A stretch of DNA of 47,452 bases. Source: Streptosporangiaceae bacterium NEAU-GS5 (GTDB lineage: Bacteria; Actinomycetota; Actinomycetes; Streptosporangiales; Streptosporangiaceae). Under the pieces are notes generated by a model. The model saw nothing but the letters and a program-made list of their open reading frames with translations, searched no databases and was not told the DNA's origin. The stretch is from positions 14,751 through 62,202 of the forward strand of contig JAGFNW010000044.1 of assembly GCA_017592665.1 (NCBI GenBank), in the 5' to 3' direction. Below, piece by piece: positions 24,011-31,597 of the stretch. A program made the translations under genes and the position numbers. Positions within the stretch are counted from its first letter, which is position 1. Every line of letters begins with the position of its first letter.

Positions 24011-24331
24011 ATGACTGACTACATACAGGTCGTTACCACTGCCGTGAGTCAGAAGGACGCCTATGAGCTTGCCCATGCGCTGGTTGGCCATGGTCTGGCA
24101 GCGGACGTTCAGATTTCAGGGCCGATGGTTTCGATCTACAAGTCTGAATCCGCGGTCGTAGAAGACCAGCACTGGCACCTCACGGTACGCACTACCGTCC
24201 ACCGCTATCCGGCACTGCAGCAGAGGATCCTCGACCACACGGGCGACGAGACGACGAACATCGTCATCGTTCCTCTGGACGGGGGCAACACTCGATACCT
24301 GAACTGGATTGACCAGCAGGTCGAGGCGTAG
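24011..24331 (+). CDS. cutA: CutA-like protein
   Basis: The protein has 106 residues starting MTDYIQVVTTAVSQKDAYEL. It follows the CutA trimer pattern: QVVTTAVSQKDAYELAHALV, then MVSIYKSES, HWHLTVRTTVHRYPALQQRI, NIVIVPLDGGNTRYLNWID. CutA proteins are linked to divalent-metal tolerance, though the molecular role is debated. The usual Cys-Val-Asn segment is replaced by ADVQIS. The ATG at 24011 has GAGAAGGG upstream. The frame is open back into the UTRA remnant. Confidence 0.75.
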   Translation: MTDYIQVVTTAVSQKDAYELAHALVGHGLAADVQISGPMVSIYKSESAVVEDQHWHLTVRTTVHRYPALQQRILDHTGDETTNIVIVPLDGGNTRYLNWIDQQVEA

Positions 24332-24334
24332 GAG

Positions 24335-24384
24335 TGAACCGCGCCGAGTTTCGTGGAGGCCTCCACGAAACTCGGCGCGGTTCA
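24335..24384. terminator. 50-bp perfect palindrome between convergent genes
   Basis: Positions 24335-24359 and 24360-24384 are exact reverse complements with no spacer. The palindrome fills the gap between the cutA stop (24331) and the HAD stop (24388). It should end transcription from both sides. No T-run is present. Confidence 0.75.
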
Positions 24385-24387
24385 GAG

Positions 24388-25086
24388 TTACACGGCGAGC
24401 GCTCGAATCAATGCGGAGCTGTCGATCAGGTCAGGAAACACGATGTCGGCTCCCGCATCTTTGAGCTCGGCGGCGCTTGATGAGCCCGAAGCCACCGCAA
24501 TGATTCTCGCCCCGCCTTCCCGAGCTGCGGCTACGTCCTGCGGGGTGTCCCCGATCAAGACGGTCGAGTCTGCGGAGTAGGTGTGTTTCCGTTGACGGTG
24601 GGCGCGTTGCTGGGCGATGGAGACAAGGTGTGCGCGGACTGGATCGTCCTCGCCATATGCGCCGATGTCGAGATCCAAGAAGCTGTCCAGGCCGAATGCG
24701 CGAAGCTTGACCTGGGCCGATTTCCTGGTGTTTCCCGTCAACACGGACTGTGTGATCCCGGACTGTCGTGCCAGGGTCTGAAGCGCTGCAATTGCCCCTG
24801 GCAGGACCCGTCCGCGTACGCGCATCTCGTCGGCGCGGCGCTCATAGCCGCGGGCCTGCGCATCGGCGAACCGTTCGAACAAGCCATCTGAGCTGGTCAC
24901 GTGATGCATGTCGAGGGTTTCACGGAAGATGACGGGTTCGGTCCTGCCGGCAACGCTGGCCATGTCCTTCATCCGAACGCCTGTCACCTCGTGGAAGGCT
25001 TCGCCGAAGACTTCGCTGCCTACGCCCCCGGTCTCAATGAGGGTGTGATCTATGTCCCACAGAACGAGCTTGTGGTCAGTGCCCAC
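24388..25086 (-). CDS. HAD-family phosphatase
   Basis: The protein has 232 residues from a GTG at 25086 with AAGGAAGG upstream. Motif I is LVLWDIDHTLI with the nucleophile Asp, motif II is SVLTGNT and motif IV is VLIGDTPQDVAAAREGGARI. It is a phosphoglycolate-phosphatase-like hydrolase. The substrate is not evident. Its divergent neighbour is the XRE regulator, with about 130 bases between the starts. Confidence 0.87.
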   Translation of the reverse strand: MGTDHKLVLWDIDHTLIETGGVGSEVFGEAFHEVTGVRMKDMASVAGRTEPVIFRETLDMHHVTSSDGLFERFADAQARGYERRADEMRVRGRVLPGAIAALQTLARQSGITQSVLTGNTRKSAQVKLRAFGLDSFLDLDIGAYGEDDPVRAHLVSIAQQRAHRQRKHTYSADSTVLIGDTPQDVAAAREGGARIIAVASGSSSAAELKDAGADIVFPDLIDSSALIRALAV

Positions 25087-25217
25087 AGATGCTTGCCTTC
25101 CTTGTCTTTGGCAGCCAGGACTACCCCGTCCAAGAGTCTCACGCACGGTCGAGTTCCGTCCTACGGTGGAGGGCGGGGTCGCGGAGGGACAGGCGTACGA
25201 CGTCGGGAGGCAAAGGT

Positions 25218-26429
25218 ATGGGTCCATCAACCGATATCCCGATCGGGGAACGGATTCGGTTCTACCGTACGGCTCGTAATAAGACACAGGCAGTGGTCGC
25301 CGGTCTGGCCGGAATGAGCGAGAACTACCTGAGCCAGATTGAGCGCGGACTGCGGACACCCACCATCGCCACGCTGCACCAACTCTCCCGCGTGCTCAAC
25401 GTTCCGGTGTCGGTCCTGCTAGGGGAACCGTCGCTGGAAGGTGACAGTGTCCTTCATCCTGTTGCGGGCATCCTCCAGCGCGTGTTGACGGCCTACGAAG
25501 GACCAAGAGCCGAACTGCCCGACCTTGAAGAGCTGAGAGGGCGTGTCGATACTGCTTGGAGCCTCTGGCAAGGTTCCACAGCCCGCTACACCGAAGTCGC
25601 CGCACTCGTACCGGACCTTGCCCGTGATGCCCAAGCGGCCGTCCGGACGCTACACACGCATGAGGACGCCCACGCACGCCGGCAAGCCCACCAGATCTCC
25701 GCCGACCTGTACTTCCTTCTCCGCACGTTCACCAAGCGCATCGGGCGAACCGACCTGTCCCTCATGGTCGCCGACCGTGCGGTTGCCTCCGCCGAGGCAG
25801 CGGACGACCCCCTGAGAATCGCCGCCGCCAAATGGAACCTTGGTCAGATTCTCCTGTCGCAAGGCGAAGCGGATGGGGCCGAGGACGTCGCGATACGTTC
25901 GATCGAAGACCTTCAGCGCGAACACCCCGAGCGGCACCCTGACAGAGCCTCTCTGGAGGGGGCGTTATGGCTGGTAGCGGCAATCGCATCCGCCCGCCGA
26001 CACGACCATTGGACGGCGCGTGAACGCGTTCAGGAGCACGCCGCGCACGCTGCTCAGGAATCTGGGGAGGGCAACGTCTACTGGACCGTGTTCGGTCCAC
26101 TCAACGTCGGACTGCATTGTGTGAGCGTCGCCATGGAGGCCGGAGAGGTCGCCGAAGCGCTATTCATGGCCGACCGCCTCGACGTGAACCAATCTCCGTC
26201 ACTGGAACGGCGTATGACCTTCGCGCTGGAAGTAGCCCGCTGCTACGACCAACGCCAAGACGACGCGGCAGTGATACTCAACCTGATGAACGCCGAGGCC
26301 AGTGGCCCGGAGGATCTGCGTTACAACACCTTGGCCCGCGACCTTGTCCGGTCACTGCTGAAGCGGGCTCGCCCGACCTTCCAGCCTCAAGTACGAGGCA
26401 TCGCACGTCGGATTGGACTCCTGGAATAG
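25218..26429 (+). CDS. XRE-family regulator with helical-repeat C-terminus
   Basis: The protein has 403 residues starting MGPSTDIPIGERIRFYRTAR. Residues 9-65 are an XRE HTH (KTQAVVAGLAGMSENYLSQI, TIATLHQLSRVLNVP). The remaining 330 residues are TPR-like helices. A GGGAGGCAAAGGT precedes the ATG. Actinomycetes carry many such XRE proteins next to HATPase and SAV2177-type genes in developmental or antibiotic control loci; here the HATPase gene follows after about 100 bases. Confidence 0.85.
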   Translation: MGPSTDIPIGERIRFYRTARNKTQAVVAGLAGMSENYLSQIERGLRTPTIATLHQLSRVLNVPVSVLLGEPSLEGDSVLHPVAGILQRVLTAYEGPRAELPDLEELRGRVDTAWSLWQGSTARYTEVAALVPDLARDAQAAVRTLHTHEDAHARRQAHQISADLYFLLRTFTKRIGRTDLSLMVADRAVASAEAADDPLRIAAAKWNLGQILLSQGEADGAEDVAIRSIEDLQREHPERHPDRASLEGALWLVAAIASARRHDHWTARERVQEHAAHAAQESGEGNVYWTVFGPLNVGLHCVSVAMEAGEVAEALFMADRLDVNQSPSLERRMTFALEVARCYDQRQDDAAVILNLMNAEASGPEDLRYNTLARDLVRSLLKRARPTFQPQVRGIARRIGLLE

Positions 26430-26444
26430 GTCGCGCTCCCCGCT

Positions 26445-26467
26445 AACCCGCGCTCAGAGCGCGGGTT
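26445..26467 (+). terminator. Hairpin after XRE gene
   Basis: AACCCGCGCTC and GAGCGCGGGTT form an 11-bp perfect stem with essentially no spacer, starting 16 bases after the XRE stop. A probable terminator. Confidence 0.6.
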
Positions 26468-26488
26468 GTAGCCGCCCCCCCGAACTAA

Positions 26489-26513
26489 CCTCAAGGCTCA
26501 CCTGGCCTTGAGG
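26489..26513 (+). promoter_or_regulatory. Hairpin just upstream of HATPase gene
   Basis: CCTCAAGGC (26489-26497) pairs with GCCTTGAGG (26505-26513) around a 7-base loop. It ends 19 bases before the HATPase ATG and abuts its GGAGGGGGG ribosome site. It could be an operator or a leader structure, or a second terminator. Confidence 0.4.
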
Positions 26514-26532
26514 ACGGAGGGGGGCGATATCA

Positions 26533-27048
26533 ATGGACCGCAGAGCGGAATTGCTGGGCGCGCCGTACGCGCCGCATTCACCCAGCACTTCACCCGAGTA
26601 CAAATCGCGGGTCTTCCTGTTCGCTTCCGTACCTGAGTCCTGCTCGCTGGCACGCCGGTGTGTTCGCGATGTACTGACCGCCTGGCGGCTGCTGGAACTG
26701 ATCGAAGCGTCCACCCTTCTCACCAGCGAGTTGGTCAGCAACGCGATCAAGCATGCGAGTGGTGGTGGAGGCGACTCCGAGCTCACGTTGAAGCTGTTGC
26801 TGATCTACGCGGCCGGAACCTTGCGGGTCGAACTGCGCGACCCGGATCCGGTACGCCTTCCCACCTGGCGCGACAAAGGGGAACTGGCCACCTACGGCTA
26901 CGGACTCCCGCTGATGTTCGCGTACGCGGATCGGTTCGGAGTGCACGTCATCGAGGCCGGCAAGGCCGTGTGGTGCGAGATCGATCTCAGCGACTATCCC
27001 CGGCCCTCCCGCCCCCGTCTTGTCGAGCCAGAGGAGAAGTCCTCGTGA
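26533..27048 (+). CDS. HATPase (RsbW-like anti-sigma type) protein
   Basis: The protein has 171 residues. The N box is LLTSELVSNAIKHASG, followed by RVELRDPDPVRLPT and YGYGLPLMFAYADRFGV, the GHKL ATP-binding pattern without a histidine-kinase phosphoacceptor. Actinomycete proteins of this type act as anti-sigma kinases or as partners of XRE regulators. The ATG at 26533 has a strong G-rich ribosome site. The stop overlaps the next start as GTGA. Confidence 0.82.
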   Translation: MDRRAELLGAPYAPHSPSTSPEYKSRVFLFASVPESCSLARRCVRDVLTAWRLLELIEASTLLTSELVSNAIKHASGGGGDSELTLKLLLIYAAGTLRVELRDPDPVRLPTWRDKGELATYGYGLPLMFAYADRFGVHVIEAGKAVWCEIDLSDYPRPSRPRLVEPEEKSS

Positions 27049-27341
27049 CCGAACGCGATCAACTCTGGGCAGAGGGAGATCCCGCGTTCCTATTGGAGGA
27101 AGGAATCTCCTACGTCCGCGAATGGGCACGCGCACAGCATGCCGTGGCAGATCTGAAGGCCGCCCTCTCCGAACTGGGCAACGGCGACGCCATGCCTTAT
27201 CTGCGCGGTGATGTGAACGTATTCGGCGCTGCCTTCGTCGAACTGGGCCGTGTCACACCGCAAACCGCAGCGTTGATCGCCCAGGCATTGGCCCATATGC
27301 GGGACTCCCAAAACAAGGCAGACGAGGGACGTGCGGCATGA
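27045..27341 (+). CDS. Small helical protein of the regulator operon
   Basis: The protein has 98 residues from a GTG that overlaps the HATPase stop by 4 bases. It is predicted mostly helical (VREWARAQHAVADLKAALSE) and I do not recognise it. Its stop overlaps the methyltransferase ATG. Position between HATPase and methyltransferase, with overlaps on both sides, makes it a real member of the operon. Confidence 0.75.
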   Translation: MTERDQLWAEGDPAFLLEEGISYVREWARAQHAVADLKAALSELGNGDAMPYLRGDVNVFGAAFVELGRVTPQTAALIAQALAHMRDSQNKADEGRAA

Positions 27342-28198
27342 GCGAGCAATTAGGAGCAACTGATACCGCGACCGCGACGGCCGCACGAATAGACGCTGCA
27401 ACGACTCCTACGAAACTTGATCCGACCGTACCGAATGTGGCCCGTATGTACGACTACTTCCTGGGCGGCAAGGACAACTACGCGGCTGACCGGACGGCAG
27501 CGGACGAGGTGATCGCGCGGATGCCCCTGACGCGGGAGGTCGCGCGGGCGAATCGGGCCTTCCTGGGCCGGGCGGTTCGGTACCTGGCCGCAGAAGCGAG
27601 CATCAGTCAGTTCATCGACATCGGGGCAGGGCTGCCGACGCAGGACAACGTTCATCAGGTCGCTCAGCGTGCCAACCCTGATGCGCGTGTGGTCTACGTC
27701 GACCTCGACGCGGTGGTCATGAACCACGCGCGGGGGATCTTGGCCCGCAACCAGCAGACCGTGGCGATCGTGGGCGATGTGCGCAAGCCGGCCGCTATCC
27801 TGGCCGACCCGGAGCTGAACGGCCTGCTGGACCTGTCCCGCCCGGTCGCGCTGCTCATGGTGGCTCTGCTGCACTTCATCCCCGACGACCAGGGGGCGTA
27901 TGAGGCGGTCGCGGCCCTGGTGGACGCCTTGGCGCCGGGCTCGTATCTGGTGATCTCCCATATCGGGAATCTGCCGGAACTAGAGGACGCGGCGACGGTG
28001 TACAAGAAGGCCAACGCCCCCGTTGTGCTACGTACCGCCCCCGAGATCAGCTGCTTTCTCGACGGTCTGACGCTGGTCGATCCAGGCGTGGTCAAGGTCC
28101 GCGAGTGGCGCCCCGACCCGGACGCCTCGGACGCCGACCCGTTGGAGCCCGACGTCCCGTTTTACGGCGGCGTGGCGGTGAAGGAAGCGGTCGGGTGA
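27338..28198 (+). CDS. SAV2177/DUF574-family SAM-dependent methyltransferase
   Basis: The protein has 286 residues. The family signature is plain: VPNVARMYDYFLGGKDNYAA, then FIDIGAGLPTQDNVHQVAQ, VVYVDLDAVVMNHARG, and ARPVALLMVALLHFIPDDQG-like text. The fold is a class I methyltransferase. The substrate is unknown and SAM use is inferred from fold. The ATGA and GTGA overlaps at both ends show tight coupling. Confidence 0.9.
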   Translation: MSEQLGATDTATATAARIDAATTPTKLDPTVPNVARMYDYFLGGKDNYAADRTAADEVIARMPLTREVARANRAFLGRAVRYLAAEASISQFIDIGAGLPTQDNVHQVAQRANPDARVVYVDLDAVVMNHARGILARNQQTVAIVGDVRKPAAILADPELNGLLDLSRPVALLMVALLHFIPDDQGAYEAVAALVDALAPGSYLVISHIGNLPELEDAATVYKKANAPVVLRTAPEISCFLDGLTLVDPGVVKVREWRPDPDASDADPLEPDVPFYGGVAVKEAVG

Positions 28199-28545
28199 TC
28201 GAGGTCGATCGGCCGCCCGATGAGGCGGCGCTGAGCAACCTGCGCCAGGAGCTGGCCGCGCGGCGAGTCACCACCCGATACGTCACCATCGTCCGCATCG
28301 CCTTGCAAGCGCACGCGGACGCCCCGGCGGGGACGCCGCCGAACACGGTGGATGTCCGGTGGCTGCCCTCCCAGGTGGAGGTGATCACCCCGCAGGGCTG
28401 GACACACGCGACGGTCAGCTGCGGCGCTCGATCGGGGGTGTTCTTGGTCAACCTGCTCGGCGCCACGGCCGGGCAGATGGTCCCGGCCGATCAGCCGGTT
28501 CAGGTGGCCGATGTGATGACCCGATTCGAGCAGCCATGCCGGTGA
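28195..28545 (+). CDS. Hypothetical protein of the regulator operon
   Basis: The protein has 116 residues from a GTG that overlaps the methyltransferase stop. It is mixed alpha/beta (TTRYVTIVRIALQAHADAP, DVRWLPSQVEVITPQGWTH). No family recognised. The next gene starts inside its last codons. Confidence 0.7.
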   Translation: MIEVDRPPDEAALSNLRQELAARRVTTRYVTIVRIALQAHADAPAGTPPNTVDVRWLPSQVEVITPQGWTHATVSCGARSGVFLVNLLGATAGQMVPADQPVQVADVMTRFEQPCR

Positions 28546-28751
28546 GCGACTGGACCATCGTGGGCGACATCGCGACCCGGACGGTCGCCGGCCGCCCGGT
28601 CACAATCCGAAAACCCGCCGCGTCCACGCTCGATGAGGCGATCCGCGCGTGGGAGCAGGACGAGCGGGCCCGGCTCGCCCGCAGTATGCGGCAGCTGGGC
28701 GACGTGGTCGACGGCGCATTGGCGAAGGCCGCCCGCCGCGCCCGCACCTGA
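28536..28751 (+). CDS. Small hypothetical protein ending the regulator operon
   Basis: The protein has 71 residues starting MPVSDWTIVGDIATRTVAGR. A strand-rich start is followed by a long amphipathic helix (TLDEAIRAWEQDERARLARS). It overlaps the preceding gene by 10 bases. No family recognised. Confidence 0.65.
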   Translation: MPVSDWTIVGDIATRTVAGRPVTIRKPAASTLDEAIRAWEQDERARLARSMRQLGDVVDGALAKAARRART

Positions 28752-29809
28752 CCAGGTCCCGTGTCTCCGGGGTCTCGGCAGATGCCGAGTCCCCGGCGTC
28801 AGGCGGCGATGTCGCCGCATTCCCCTCAGATAGGAGATGGGAGCCGCATGCGTGCGGATCTCTACGCGATGGACGTCCGGCGTCGCCTTGACGGCGCTGT
28901 GCGGTGGCAATCAGCAGGAGGAGGACATGGACACGTGCGTGACGGCGGGACGCAATAGCCGGCACTGATGACGCCTTCATTCTCGGCGACTCCAAGCAGC
29001 CGGGCGTGAGGCTGCGCACGGCCGGGATCGACACCGACCGCATCTGACCCGCCCTCATCAGGTCGTCACGACCGATCGAACCGATTGAAACCGATCGGCA
29101 CCATCCGGGGTGGGCCGCGTCCGACTGGGCCGGACGCGTCCACCCTGGTGATTCACGTCATGAAACCAACCCACGCTACGGACACCGTCGTCATGTCCGT
29201 GGCCGACATCGAGGAGAAGCATTGTTGCCGCACTGGCATGCCTATGCCCTGGACGGGCTCGGGCCGGGAACGTCAGCACGATGCCCTGCGTCGGCCGTCC
29301 GATGATCCGGTGGCCAACGCGGCGTTCGTCTCTTCCCCGGTGCCGCCGAACAGCACCTGCGACTGGCTGCTGAAGCCGCCGAGCGTAATTCGGGAAAACC
29401 TTTCACGGGCCGGAGCGTGCCGTGCACTGGCTGGGCGAGGAGTGGCATGCGTTCGCCGACGCCCTGCTGCACCCGGTCGACCAGAAGGACAGTCGGCTGG
29501 CCGGCGCGGACGGCCTGCCGCGGGAGGTGGACGTGCAAGGGGGGCGACTGGCTGAAAGCGAGCGGTTTGTGACCGTCGGGGTGAGCGGAGCGCTTACGAC
29601 AAGCCGGAACGTTATGCATCCGATCTGGGCGGGCGGCGGGCCCGGAGCCCTTGTCGTGGTCGCGAGCTGACCAGACGCTCCACCGTGGCGAAGCGGTGAT
29701 CAACTCACGAAGCGGACGTGCCGTCCCGCCTGCCTGCTTCCCGCTCTGCCTACGACGCCGCGGCGATATCTGCCCACGCCCGGCTGCCTGACCCCTAGAA
29801 GGAGAGTTG
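28752..29809. other. Gene-poor region
   Basis: About 1.06 kb has no gene I can defend apart from the weak frame at 29422-29670. Short frames with good ribosome sites start at 28848 (36 codons) and 28926 (13 codons, after GGAGGAGGAC), but they lack any recognisable content. The patchy codon usage suggests decayed coding sequence. Confidence 0.5.
29422..29670 (+). CDS. Doubtful small gene or remnant
   Basis: An 82-codon frame from a GTG with GGAG 6 bases upstream begins with a protein-like stretch (VHWLGEEWHAFADALLHPVD). It becomes unconvincing after about residue 48. It may be the C-terminal remnant of a lost gene. Confidence 0.25.
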   Translation: MHWLGEEWHAFADALLHPVDQKDSRLAGADGLPREVDVQGGRLAESERFVTVGVSGALTTSRNVMHPIWAGGGPGALVVVAS

Positions 29810-30685
29810 ATGATCTTTCGGCTCATGTCCGTGAACATCAAGCACGGCGCTGACCATGAGGAGGTCGAGCACAACGGGTTGCTGCGGCGCCGATGGGACG
29901 CGATAGCGGAGATCATCCGAGATCAGAAGCCGACAGCGGTCTGTCTGCAGGAGGGGCGGAACGTACTGGCCAACGATCAGCGGTACCTGGCCCGCATGCA
30001 GAAGGACTCGGGCATGCGCGTGCTGGTCGGCCGGTCCAGGTCCGGCAGCCACAACATCGTCGCCTTCCGCCAGGACGAGATCGAGTTGCTCGCCCTGGAG
30101 GACAACCCGTACGACCTGCTGAACGGATACGCCGGGCCACGGTTCACGGTCGACGGGCTGCCGGTGCCACTCGTGGTCATCAGCGGCCACCTCAGCTGCT
30201 ATTCGGTAGAGCAAGCGGCGCATGAGGCGCAGACCCTCGCCGTACGGGCGCACGGCGGGGCGGGAATCATGGCCCTTGACGCCAACAGTGGCCCGATCGG
30301 GGACCCGGAACCGGACTGGGAGCGGCTGCACCCTCACCTGCGGATGATCCGGGCCATCCCATCCATCGCGCCGGGCCATGACCCGGAGTGGCGGACGAAG
30401 ACCGTGTGGCGGGGCAACCCCATCGTGAGCCAGGCCCTGGCGCGCTGCGACATGGTCGACGTGGCCGCCCATCTGGCTGACCTGCGAGGCGATCCGGCGT
30501 TGCGCGCGCACACCGGCGTCAACGGCGGCGTCCGGATCGACCAGTTCCACGTCACCGCAGCCCTCAAGCTGGCCATCGCCGGCTACTGGTGGGTCGATAT
30601 GAAGGATTTCACCGACCACCGTGGCATCGTCACGGAGATGGACACCTCGAAGAGCGATCTGACAAAGCTTCGCGAGTTCGCCTGA
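29810..30685 (+). CDS. Endonuclease/exonuclease/phosphatase-family protein
   Basis: The protein has 291 residues starting MIFRLMSVNIKHG. EEP-fold landmarks are Asn9, Glu48 in AVCLQEGRN, VISGHLSCYS, MALDANSGP and a late acidic-His stretch (KDFTDHRGIV). Such metal-dependent phosphodiesterases act on nucleic acids, lipids or small phosphates, and the substrate here is unknown. An AGAAGGAGAG precedes the ATG. It is followed at about 190 bases by the UTRA protein and the M16 peptidase on the same strand. Confidence 0.8.
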   Translation: MIFRLMSVNIKHGADHEEVEHNGLLRRRWDAIAEIIRDQKPTAVCLQEGRNVLANDQRYLARMQKDSGMRVLVGRSRSGSHNIVAFRQDEIELLALEDNPYDLLNGYAGPRFTVDGLPVPLVVISGHLSCYSVEQAAHEAQTLAVRAHGGAGIMALDANSGPIGDPEPDWERLHPHLRMIRAIPSIAPGHDPEWRTKTVWRGNPIVSQALARCDMVDVAAHLADLRGDPALRAHTGVNGGVRIDQFHVTAALKLAIAGYWWVDMKDFTDHRGIVTEMDTSKSDLTKLREFA

Positions 30686-30879
30686 TCGTCGACCGGCCGC
30701 TGGCGCATCGACACACTTCCCGTGCCTTTCACCGAGCGCCTGGCGCCGCTGGCATCCAGTCCCCTTGCCCGATCGCCACAGCGCCGCTGGCATGCGGCGA
30801 ATAGGCCGTGCACGGGCCATGGAGCTGGAGCTGAGACCCGCAACCGATCCGAAACAACCCGAGATGAAAGGACACCGGC

Positions 30880-31581
30880 ATGAGCGCACGATGGGGCCCG
30901 CCAGTACCCCGGGCGCGGCAGGGACGTGCGGTGCGGCGGCTGGTGCTGTTGGGCGTCCCCGAGCCGACGCCGCGATTGGAACAGCCGATTGTGCGGCGGG
31001 TGTTAAGGCGGCTGGAACGGCAGCCCTGGCAGCACGGCCGGGCCCTGTGGGACCGCGACGCTGGCGGCCGCGACTACACGGTCGACTGCGTGCACGTCGA
31101 GTACGGTCTCGCGCCTGATCCGATCTGGGCCGGGCTGGACATGGGACCGGTCTGGGTGCGCAGCCGCCGCTACCTGCTCCAGGGCGTCCCCGTGATGTGG
31201 GCGGTGTCGTATTACCCGGCGCACATCGTGGACGGGACGCAGATCACTCGGCCTGACAGCGGGCCGGGCGGGGTCTACGCCCGGCTGAGCGAACTCGGCT
31301 ACCCGCCATTGAGGTTCGTGGAGAACATCCAGACGCGCATGCCGACACGCAGGGAGGCCCGTGTGCTGGGCCTGCCCAGGAACGTGCCCGTCATGTCTAC
31401 GGTCCGCACGACGTGGGCGGCTGACGGGACGCCGATAGAGATCGCCGTCCAGATCCTGGCCGGCGACTGCTTCCTACTGCGCGTGACCATCGACGCCGAA
31501 CCGGCGCCGGTGGCCTCCGTGGCGCTGGCCTCAGCGCCTTCCCTGGGGCATTCGGGACTGATCCCGAGCCCTCATCGATAG
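30880..31581 (+). CDS. UTRA-domain protein without a DNA-binding domain
   Basis: The protein has 233 residues. From about residue 80 it follows a UTRA ligand-binding domain: WVRSRRYLLQGVPVMWAVSY, GGVYARLSELGYPPLRFVEN, MPTRREARVLGLPRNVPVM, PIEIAVQILAGDCFLLRVTI. The first 70 residues are Arg-rich and lack the GntR winged helix. It cannot bind DNA in the usual way, so it may be a small-molecule sensor or binding protein. An AAAGGA lies before the ATG. The M16 gene starts 16 bases after its stop. Confidence 0.75.
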   Translation: MSARWGPPVPRARQGRAVRRLVLLGVPEPTPRLEQPIVRRVLRRLERQPWQHGRALWDRDAGGRDYTVDCVHVEYGLAPDPIWAGLDMGPVWVRSRRYLLQGVPVMWAVSYYPAHIVDGTQITRPDSGPGGVYARLSELGYPPLRFVENIQTRMPTRREARVLGLPRNVPVMSTVRTTWAADGTPIEIAVQILAGDCFLLRVTIDAEPAPVASVALASAPSLGHSGLIPSPHR

Positions 31582-31597
31582 AAAGGCGAACGAGTTC

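Noticed and set aside
28926-29047. Possible DUF397-like tail (GDSKQPG)
   Set aside because: Only a six-residue resemblance, with no preceding conserved block in frame.
30743-30793. Thirteen-base direct repeat GCGCCGCTGGCAT
   Set aside because: Two copies only in GC-rich intergenic DNA with no symmetry; too weak to interpret.
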